A stretch of DNA of 64,000 bases from a virus. The stretch is taken from IMG/VR virus record IMGVR_UViG_3300024239_000016, positions 124,001 through 188,000 of that record. One strand, 5' to 3'. Numbering within the stretch: the stretch's first letter is position 1; each line of letters opens with the position of its first letter. This document shows positions 44,070-51,450 of the stretch, piece by piece. A program made the translations under genes and the position numbers. The notes under the pieces were generated by a model that was not told the origin of the DNA, searched no databases, and saw only the letters and a program-made list of their open reading frames with translations.

Positions 44070-46304
44070 ATGACATCTCCGTTCCTCAAGAAGCGCCAGA
44101 AGGGTTCAACGGCTCTGGCCAGCAAAATGTCCGAGCAACTGTCCGCAGTTCATAGCAAACTGAATGGCGGCCTGGCGGCCACTCTGGGCGTCGTCGGCAA
44201 GTCCGTCTACTCTCCGGAAAGTATGGACCTCAGCGATGCCGCTGATGTTGGCCATGCTCTCGACGAAGTCAGCTCGATCATCGGTTCCGTTTTCTCGTTC
44301 GAAGAAGCCAAGCTCGGCAAATCCGGTGACATGGCGACCGCCGAATACCAGTTCGGCCGTGGCGAATTCGCTGACAATGCTGCTCGTCTGGCTGCCGCTC
44401 TGGGTATGTCCCCGCGCCAGGCTGCTCATCGTGACCTGTCCCTGGAATCAATGGTCGCCGCTCCGCGTCGCATCGTGATCGCCCAACCTCCTGGTGTTGG
44501 TGATTTCTTCACCAAGCTGCCGGAAGACATCAACGTTGGCCTCGAAGCCTACGACGAAAAGAACAACAAGGACGCCGTCGCTTTCTCGGTGGTCTGGAAT
44601 GCCAACTTCCGTCAATCGCCCTGGGCCGAAGCCTTCTACCCGCTGTACCTGCTGACGCCGGATCAACTCGGCCTGACCTTCACGGTTCCGGTCGTTCAGG
44701 TTCAGCCGGAACTGCGTCGTGATACGTCTGGCGATCCGACGAATTTCAATCGTCGCAACGTCATGCGCGCCCTGGTTGATCCGAGCATCATCGAAGATGA
44801 CGCCACCGACATCATCCCGGTCGTTCGTCCGAGCTCGGCCGACAAGTTCCCCGATGCTTCCCTGATCGCTCCGACGTCGGTTGTCGTTGCTGGTGAAACC
44901 GTTCAAACCGCTCCGCTGCTGTTCGGCAAGACCATTGGTCTGCTGAGCATTGGTCAGACCGAAGCACTGCTGGCCAGCGGCGCTGCCGATACCAGCGATG
45001 CTGTCGATCCGTCCGTCAAGCTCGAAACCGTCTACGCCCAAATCGGCAACAAGGCTGTTCGCTGGGACGTCTCCGGTATGTCTTACACCGACTTCAACTA
45101 CTCGGTGCAGGACGAATACCGTAAGATGGTCGTCAATACGTCCTTCAAGAACCTGCTGATCAGCAAGGACACGAAGTCTACCGATGGCGCCAATCTGCCG
45201 GGTCTGGACGTCATCTATACCGACGGTCTGGAAGTTCGTGTTCAGATGGATGTCAATGGCTGGATCGTTCTGGAATCTGGCGATGTCCGCCTGTCTTCCG
45301 TCGAACTCCTGGTCACTGGCATCACTGATCCCGATGGCAATCGTCTGGCTCCGACCGATCCGAAGTATGTCGCAATCGCTGATGTACTCGAGAACCCGGC
45401 TCAAGCCAAGCCGCTGAGCTATCGTCTGCGTGCTCGTCGTACCAACAGCAACATGCGTCAGCGTGGCCAGCTGCTGAACACCAACTTCTACACCCAGCTG
45501 CACGGTGTTCCGCGCCGCGCTCCGATTACGGTGGCCCGTCCGCAGAGCCAAAGTGATCAGAACGATGGTGCTGACATGGCAGCTCTGCTGCAGACCACCT
45601 ACGCTCGTGCCACGAACGCTGCCCATGCGGAATTCTTCCGCCACGCCGCTTTCCTGGAACAGTTCGTCGGTAGCCAAGGCAGCCACATCGGCGAAATGCC
45701 GGAAATCCTGGGTGTCTCGCGTCTGTGCGGCGTTCAGCCGTTCTTCGAGCGTCTGGAACTGGACATCGAGAAGGTCGTTCAGATCACCAGCACCGAAGAC
45801 AAGACTCGTGCCGTCATGGAAGCGATCTGCTACACGCTGCGCGATCAAGTCTACCGTGGTTGGACCAAGTCCGAGTTCATGGTTGCTCTGTCCGCCATGC
45901 GTGGCCCTGGCAGCCCGAACCCGACGGTCATCGTTGGTGTCCCGCCGTACCTGCGCAACTATCTCCAGATCTTCGGCGATATCCGCATCTTCGGTGAGAA
46001 CTTCGAATACCGCATCGTCGAATCGCTGAATCCGCTGCACAAGGATACGATCGTCTGGTCGTTCGGCTTCTTCGACGGCGGTGATGGTCAGCCGAATCCG
46101 CTGCACTTCGGTCTCTGCGCCATGCGTCCGGAAGTTACGGCCGTCCTGTCGCTGCCGCGTAACGGCAGCTACTCGAAGGAACTGACGGTTGTTCCGTCTT
46201 TCCTGCACATCTCCAACCTGCCGGTTGTTGGTATGGTCAAGGTCATCGGCCTGGAAGCTCTGGCTCTCACCTCCCTGGCCGTTCCGGTCAAGATGATTCC
46301 GTAA
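44070..46304 (+). CDS. Major capsid protein (phiKZ gp120-like)
   Basis: 744 aa, close to phiKZ gp120 as I recall it (about 747). It has a long N-terminal pro-region with helical, acidic character (residues 1-126) ending in RDLSLESM, where S124-L125-E126 is a candidate prohead-protease cleavage site. The HK97-type core follows, with VVWNANFRQSPWAEAFYPLY and the beta-rich C-terminus. It shows the strongest host-codon bias of the window (CTG, AAG, GTC), expected for the most abundant virion protein. Ribosome site TCAAGGAAACAAAC. Long antisense frames in this gene are by-products of that bias. Confidence 0.85.
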   Translation: MTSPFLKKRQKGSTALASKMSEQLSAVHSKLNGGLAATLGVVGKSVYSPESMDLSDAADVGHALDEVSSIIGSVFSFEEAKLGKSGDMATAEYQFGRGEFADNAARLAAALGMSPRQAAHRDLSLESMVAAPRRIVIAQPPGVGDFFTKLPEDINVGLEAYDEKNNKDAVAFSVVWNANFRQSPWAEAFYPLYLLTPDQLGLTFTVPVVQVQPELRRDTSGDPTNFNRRNVMRALVDPSIIEDDATDIIPVVRPSSADKFPDASLIAPTSVVVAGETVQTAPLLFGKTIGLLSIGQTEALLASGAADTSDAVDPSVKLETVYAQIGNKAVRWDVSGMSYTDFNYSVQDEYRKMVVNTSFKNLLISKDTKSTDGANLPGLDVIYTDGLEVRVQMDVNGWIVLESGDVRLSSVELLVTGITDPDGNRLAPTDPKYVAIADVLENPAQAKPLSYRLRARRTNSNMRQRGQLLNTNFYTQLHGVPRRAPITVARPQSQSDQNDGADMAALLQTTYARATNAAHAEFFRHAAFLEQFVGSQGSHIGEMPEILGVSRLCGVQPFFERLELDIEKVVQITSTEDKTRAVMEAICYTLRDQVYRGWTKSEFMVALSAMRGPGSPNPTVIVGVPPYLRNYLQIFGDIRIFGENFEYRIVESLNPLHKDTIVWSFGFFDGGDGQPNPLHFGLCAMRPEVTAVLSLPRNGSYSKELTVVPSFLHISNLPVVGMVKVIGLEALALTSLAVPVKMIP

Positions 46305-46326
46305 CGGGATTTGTCAGACTAAAGAT

Positions 46327-46359
46327 TACTCCTGCCCTACGGGGCAGGAGTAGTTTTAT
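46327..46359 (+). terminator. Terminator after capsid gene, UNCG tetraloop
   Basis: 11-bp perfect stem TACTCCTGCCC / GGGCAGGAGTA closed by TACG (UACG type in RNA), followed by GTTTTATT. Confidence 0.8.
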
Positions 46360-46398
46360 TATGCCGCTTATTTTTAAAAAGTTAAAAAATATATAAAA

Positions 46399-46416
46399 CT
46401 ATATTACAGTAGTGTT
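46399..46416 (+). promoter_or_regulatory. Candidate promoter, 18-nt repeat copy 2
   Basis: CTATATTACAGTAGTGTT, identical to 14084-14101, preceded by an A/T-rich AAAATATATAAAA. It lies 157 nt upstream of the 358-aa gene. Confidence 0.55.
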
Positions 46417-46419
46417 ATC

Positions 46420-46572
46420 GTACCATGGGATTCTAAAAACAAAGCTAATTGTAAAAAAAAAAGAACTTGCAGCCACTGACTGAGGAGCTCGCTCAGTTAA
46501 GCAATTTGAAAAGTACCGCTGGTACAAATAAGAAACTTTAAAGTTCATCGAGCATCATAGAGGTACCAAGCT
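46420..46572 (+). promoter_or_regulatory. Long structured 5' leader (with 46305-46398 the largest gap of the window)
   Basis: After the repeat there is no gene for about 155 nt. It holds an A10 tract (46453-46462), hairpin ACTGAG / CTCAGT (46479-46497) and hairpin GTACC / GGTAC (46513-46525). The next gene has a GAGG ribosome site. This leader is exceptional for a genome this compact. Confidence 0.35.
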
Positions 46573-47649
46573 ATGATTGAGACTCCTGATAGCGTTAAGG
46601 CAGAAGCACATCTGTCTGGGAAAGGAGCGCATCAGAAAAGAGAGTTGTATGAATTTGGCTATCATCTGTCATCTACAAACACTCGTCCGTTTTCAACTCT
46701 TCACATTCGGAATTATACCGGTCATCCTGTATTAGTTACTGATAGAACAAACATCCCGTCAATCATTCCTGCTGAAAAGAGCATGAATGGCGAGAGTGGT
46801 ATAATTTTAGATTTCAATCGAGAAGTGACCAATCTCGATTATGAAATGTTGGTGAAATTACCCGACCTAAAGCATCTCGATCCCGAGTTAGCTAAAGCTA
46901 TCCACCAATTCAAACACGTAATAGGTGATAGATTTCCTGGAATGAAGTTACTTACCAGGAGATATATTCTACCTTCGCTTTCAGCAAAAACACTAAAAGC
47001 TGGTTACTTTCATCATGAGAGCGATCTGCTATTCAGTGACTCATCTATAGATCCTAATAACTTTCCGCTACATCCGCGGTCTGAAGTAGGATTACTGTGC
47101 TACGCAAGAGATTGGACTGATGCCATTGGTGCAATCGAAAAAGGAAACCACACGCTATTGGTGGCATATGTCTCTAATCCAAAGCTGGAAAAGATGTACA
47201 GAGCTACACCAAATGGCATACAGGTTTTACAGACTTGGTATCGACCGGAAATTCCGAGCTGTATTATATTGCGTCAGCCAAAAATTTACGATGAGCGAAA
47301 TTTAGATGCTCCTCCTGATCACTTTGAGATGGCAGAACCAGAGAGTTTTTCGCTGAGTGAAGCCTCTACTTCTTTGAATATTTTTACTAATTTTGAAGAA
47401 GCTAAAGTGGCGGCGTTCAAATTGCGCAATCCTGAGATTGTTAGCGATACGTTCAAAACACAAGCTGATCTGGCAAAAGAGCAAATTCGTGCGGTAGCTA
47501 CCTCCCAAGAGTTGAGTAGCATGGAAGATAAATATCGTTACGAAAAGCGTCTAGCTACAAATAAAGGGGCTACTGAAGTCATCAAGACCGTTGGTTTGAT
47601 TGGTGCTGGTATTGGTGCTTTAGTTGGTTTGTACAAACTCATCCGGTAG
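46573..47649 (+). CDS. Hypothetical protein with C-terminal membrane segment, 358 aa
   Basis: ATG behind ATAGAGGTACCAAGCT. The bulk is soluble alpha/beta (MIETPDSVKAEAHLSGKGAH...). The last 25 residues contain VGLIGAGIGALVGLYKLIR, a tail-anchor-type helix. The gene lies between the capsid and the RNAP beta N-terminal gene and forms an operon with the latter (6 nt gap). A head or membrane-associated function is possible; not recognised. Confidence 0.65.
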   Translation: MIETPDSVKAEAHLSGKGAHQKRELYEFGYHLSSTNTRPFSTLHIRNYTGHPVLVTDRTNIPSIIPAEKSMNGESGIILDFNREVTNLDYEMLVKLPDLKHLDPELAKAIHQFKHVIGDRFPGMKLLTRRYILPSLSAKTLKAGYFHHESDLLFSDSSIDPNNFPLHPRSEVGLLCYARDWTDAIGAIEKGNHTLLVAYVSNPKLEKMYRATPNGIQVLQTWYRPEIPSCIILRQPKIYDERNLDAPPDHFEMAEPESFSLSEASTSLNIFTNFEEAKVAAFKLRNPEIVSDTFKTQADLAKEQIRAVATSQELSSMEDKYRYEKRLATNKGATEVIKTVGLIGAGIGALVGLYKLIR

Positions 47650-47655
47650 AGGCAG

Positions 47656-49263
47656 ATGGATAAATCTCTAGTAGAGCTAGCTAAGCAATGTACTCCTCCG
47701 TTCAACAAGAAAATTGTGGACGGGTGGGTACAAAGCGAAATTGACAATTGCCTGGCGGAAGTCGATATGTATTGGCGGATGGCTATCGATAGCCTTAATA
47801 TCCCGTTAGCGTATCACGGCTACAAAGTATGTAATTTCAAAGAAGAATACGAACGCAGGACACGGCGAATTAACAACCAGTTTCGGTTTGATATCAGCCG
47901 CAGCAATCTGTTCATGGTCAAGTACTTCCTGTCTTACAATGGGGAGAAACTACCAGATGTATATTTAAATCTGCCATTCACTGAACCAGGTGGTATCTAT
48001 CGCTCAAGCAGCAGTCAGTATCAGGTAACCCCTGTTATTGGCGATAAGGTTTTCTCGCCTGGGGAAAATGAAATCTTCATGGCTATTGGCAGGGCCAAAG
48101 TCAAGTTCCGTAAGGTTAATCACCCGATCATTGTTGATGGTCAAGGAGATTCCGCACAAGTAATCTGGAGTAAGCTTTACAATACAAAAACAGGCAGCAG
48201 GGCTACAATGAAAGTTTTACCGACATTGGCTCACTATTTGTTCTGTAAATTTGGCGTAAAAGAAACATTTAAACGCTACGCTGGCGCTGATGTTGTTGTA
48301 GGAACCGCCGGCACAATCACACGCCATCAGTACCCTGTGGAAGAATGGGTAATCTGTGAAAGTACTCGCATCCCAATTATGCGAGTAGGTCGTAGTAAGC
48401 AGTTTGCGCAAACTAAACCATGCAATATCATGTTTGCCATACCGCGGGCTCAGTTTACTCAGACGGTCAAATCAATTCTTGGTGGGTTCTATTACGTAGC
48501 CGACCACTTCCCTGAGCATCTCGATGCGCAGTGGGTTGATCAGACTACCAAATGGCTTATCCTCATTGGGTTAATTAACAAACCTGGTGATGTAAGCTAC
48601 GGAATCCTACAAGCCAATATGGCTAGTCACTTAGCCTCGTTGGAAGAATACGTGGACATCATGATCAAGAAAGACTTGGAAGTCCTTGGCATTCAGGCTG
48701 ATGATTTCTTTGACATCCTTGGTTTGATGATTCGCGAGTTTAGCACCTGGGTGCGTAAAGCTGAAAGCACAATCAATTCCATGTATGGAAAAGAGCTATC
48801 GGCGATGCGTAACATGTTGTATCCGATCAAAAGTAGCATCAACAAAATGGCGTTCCGCTTCCAAGCTGCTGCTGGTAAAGAGCTAAGGCAAAAAGAAGTA
48901 GAGAGCATCATCGCAATGCACATCAAGCCTGGTTGTATCTATCGCTGTACTCGTGAAGGACGTGGTATCACTTCGTTCCAATTCAGCGGCAGTAACATGG
49001 CTTTAAAACTGACTACGTCATTAATGACGCAAGATCAGGTGGGTCGTCAGAAGAAGCAAAGTTCGGTCGCTTCGGATGATCCTGGTAAAAAGATCCACGT
49101 CTCGGTAGCGGAAGTAGGCGGTGCATTTATCGTCTCTAAAAGCGATCCGAGCGGGAGAAATCGCATCAATCCATGGGTACGTGTTAGCGAGGGTGGTGTA
49201 GTAGAGCAACACCCTGACTTGATTCCGTTAACTGAGCAAGTCCAAGCTATCCTTAAAACATAA
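47656..49263 (+). CDS. Probable RNA polymerase beta subunit, N-terminal fragment
   Basis: 535 aa. The position (two genes after the capsid) and size match phiKZ gp123, the non-virion RNAP beta N-terminal part. Sequence support is limited: PDVYLNLPFTEPGGIYRSSS and IGDKVFSPGENEIFMAIGRA look like the beta-lobe phrases (LxxIPxMTxxGxFIINGxERVxVSQ) in layout only. The C-terminal region AGKELRQKEVESIIAMHIKP is helical. If correct, it pairs with the C-terminal fragment at the left edge of the window, 47 kb away. Confidence 0.45.
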   Translation: MDKSLVELAKQCTPPFNKKIVDGWVQSEIDNCLAEVDMYWRMAIDSLNIPLAYHGYKVCNFKEEYERRTRRINNQFRFDISRSNLFMVKYFLSYNGEKLPDVYLNLPFTEPGGIYRSSSSQYQVTPVIGDKVFSPGENEIFMAIGRAKVKFRKVNHPIIVDGQGDSAQVIWSKLYNTKTGSRATMKVLPTLAHYLFCKFGVKETFKRYAGADVVVGTAGTITRHQYPVEEWVICESTRIPIMRVGRSKQFAQTKPCNIMFAIPRAQFTQTVKSILGGFYYVADHFPEHLDAQWVDQTTKWLILIGLINKPGDVSYGILQANMASHLASLEEYVDIMIKKDLEVLGIQADDFFDILGLMIREFSTWVRKAESTINSMYGKELSAMRNMLYPIKSSINKMAFRFQAAAGKELRQKEVESIIAMHIKPGCIYRCTREGRGITSFQFSGSNMALKLTTSLMTQDQVGRQKKQSSVASDDPGKKIHVSVAEVGGAFIVSKSDPSGRNRINPWVRVSEGGVVEQHPDLIPLTEQVQAILKT

Positions 49264-49276
49264 AAAAGGAGTCCAG

Positions 49277-51364
49277 ATGTTCGGAATGACGATGCAGCAA
49301 CAATTCAGCCACACTCAGATGGAGCGACCTCCGGTCGTACCACCATATCTGAGCGTTGGTCGTGTGAGCGAGGGCATCCCTGGCCATCCGCTTAACGATC
49401 TCATCACCGGTCGTCTCTCTGACGACATCACCAGAATGGTCACTACTGTGTGCGCTCAAAATGCACATAAAAACCATCTACGTGTGTATATGTGGAATCA
49501 GATCAGCAGCGGTGATTTCATCAATCCCTACCTGAAACGATTGGTCGCCATGACGACCGATTGTGTTCTTTTGCGCACTGCTTCATTTGGTAACAATGGT
49601 GGTTCGTCTGATCAGCTGGTTCACGCAATTCAGGTTTGCGCTAGCCAGTGCTGCGAGATCATGGCGGCGATTAATGCCGTCGAGCAAAACCCTGTACTGC
49701 TGAGTGGGGTGAATCAAAACGACATCATGCGGTTGTATCAACTTGGTACTCAATTGCGCGAGCAAGTGGCCACGCTGAAACAGAGAATGACAGTTAGTCG
49801 CACAATCTCACCAGCCGGTCTTGATTTCAATTCATCGCTGACCGATGGCAATTGGGGGTCTCTCAACACTGGCAACAATTTGGCAGCTATCGCTCGCGAT
49901 ATCAGCGGTCATGCGATGACCGGTGGCGATGCTGTCGACGCACTGTCGTTTGGTAATGATTCTTCAACACCAGAAATGTTTTCTGGCGGCGTAAGTCACG
50001 TGACTGATTTCGATAACAACTTTGGCGTGCTCGAAAGCATGGACGCCATGATAACGGAAGGAAGCAACATGCAGCAAGATATCAAAAACGTCGTGAGTGA
50101 TCACTTGCCGTTACCGCCAGCTGATCAAAAGCCGGCAGCGGCTGAACCTGTTGTCGTTTTCAGGAATGAAAACGGCCATGATCTGTCACTGATCAGCACC
50201 GATCCGGAAATCGTGCGCAAACTCATTACCCACTACGTGCCCGGGCCCAATCGGCAATTCATCGCTGACGTCTATCATCCCTCTTTCCAGAAGATTGGGG
50301 TTTTCTTCAACCCAAATGACAAGACTCATACCTTGTCGGTATTCGGTGAAAAACAAGTGGAACGTGAAGCGCACTACAAGGCCGGCGCGCCTGGTCTGGA
50401 TATCGGCATCGTCGTGCCGGATGAACTCTTTGTCGCCGCATTTGCTCGCGTCGAAGAAAACGCACATGATGGCGATGAGTCTGTCGAAAAACTCGAGAGT
50501 GTCATTCCGGATGGTGTGAATATCGTTCAGAGCGACTCGTATCGCGCTGCCGATAATCTGGAAGCGGCTCTCAAGTACGCTGGACTGGACGCGCTCACCA
50601 GCAATGGTGTGTTCGCTACCAAGCAGCACTTCATGATCAACGAAACGCTGTACATGTTGCCCGAGTTCCGTGCGATCATCCACCAGGCGATCAGCGATGC
50701 TTCTAACGGCGGTATTGGCGATCTCATCAATGTCTTCAAGGCCGCGGTTGATATTCTGTTGCACGCGTCCAAGGCCGCGACTGGCATCGATAAGGCTCGG
50801 CAGATCGCTACTTTCGAATCGCTGAATGTCCTGGAAACGCAACTCACGCAGTCGGTCAATGATGCGCTGCATTTCAATCTCGGTATTCCGGCGGAGCAAC
50901 TCTCCATCACCAGCGTTCTCGATGATTGGTCCGAACTCGTTGGTCTGCTGACCAAAGAATTCCATCCTGTCTTTGTGGAAACGCTGATCAAATCCGAAGC
51001 GGAAATCATCAGTCGGTCGATTGCTATTTTGCGCGATGACGATATCGACGTCGTTGCAGATAGTCGCTTTGTTACGAGTGCAGCAATTCGCGCAAACAAC
51101 ATTGTGACTGCCGTTCCTGTCCGCGTCACGTCTGTCAGCGTCACTACTGAGCAACTGGATATCGCAGTACTGCCAGGTATCGGTATGACGATCCAGTCCG
51201 ATGATGAAAACCTGAAAACTTTCATCAGCAACGTCTACAATGATGAAGTCAATCAAGGTGGTCGTGCGTTCCTGACAACACAGAATGGCGATGTGTTCGA
51301 GGTACATCGGCCGTGGCTTGCGCCGGCAGAAATTGCCTCTTACGTCATTTCCAAAGTGAAGTAA
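49277..51364 (+). CDS. Virion-type protein, 695 aa
   Basis: ATG behind AAAAAAGGAGTCCAG. A mixed alpha/beta protein; the N-terminal 200 residues are helical and the C-terminal 400 alternate (VVFRNENGHDLSLISTDPEI...). Moderately biased codon use suggests an abundant protein. The last gene of the capsid block. No recognised family. Confidence 0.55.
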   Translation: MFGMTMQQQFSHTQMERPPVVPPYLSVGRVSEGIPGHPLNDLITGRLSDDITRMVTTVCAQNAHKNHLRVYMWNQISSGDFINPYLKRLVAMTTDCVLLRTASFGNNGGSSDQLVHAIQVCASQCCEIMAAINAVEQNPVLLSGVNQNDIMRLYQLGTQLREQVATLKQRMTVSRTISPAGLDFNSSLTDGNWGSLNTGNNLAAIARDISGHAMTGGDAVDALSFGNDSSTPEMFSGGVSHVTDFDNNFGVLESMDAMITEGSNMQQDIKNVVSDHLPLPPADQKPAAAEPVVVFRNENGHDLSLISTDPEIVRKLITHYVPGPNRQFIADVYHPSFQKIGVFFNPNDKTHTLSVFGEKQVEREAHYKAGAPGLDIGIVVPDELFVAAFARVEENAHDGDESVEKLESVIPDGVNIVQSDSYRAADNLEAALKYAGLDALTSNGVFATKQHFMINETLYMLPEFRAIIHQAISDASNGGIGDLINVFKAAVDILLHASKAATGIDKARQIATFESLNVLETQLTQSVNDALHFNLGIPAEQLSITSVLDDWSELVGLLTKEFHPVFVETLIKSEAEIISRSIAILRDDDIDVVADSRFVTSAAIRANNIVTAVPVRVTSVSVTTEQLDIAVLPGIGMTIQSDDENLKTFISNVYNDEVNQGGRAFLTTQNGDVFEVHRPWLAPAEIASYVISKVK

Positions 51365-51371
51365 GCGAGTA

Positions 51372-51449
51372 GTTTTCACCTTCTGCAGAGTGTGAAACAA
51401 ACTGACTACAGCTCCCCTTGCGGGGAGCTGTAGTAGTATTTTTTTTTAC
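51372..51449. terminator. Tandem hairpins at a convergent junction
   Basis: First, GTTTTCAC / GTGAAAC (51372-51398). Second, a 12-bp perfect stem CTACAGCTCCCC / GGGGAGCTGTAG with loop TTGC (51406-51433), then TAGTATTTTTTTTT. The junction is with the portal gene ending at 51451 (-). Confidence 0.8.
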
Positions 51450-51450
51450 T

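Noticed and set aside
44448-46208. 586-aa antisense open frame inside the capsid gene
   Set aside because: No ribosome site; it exists because biased GC-rich codons of the sense gene leave few antisense stops. The same holds for antisense frames in 29314-30465, 30489-31655 and 50186-51400.
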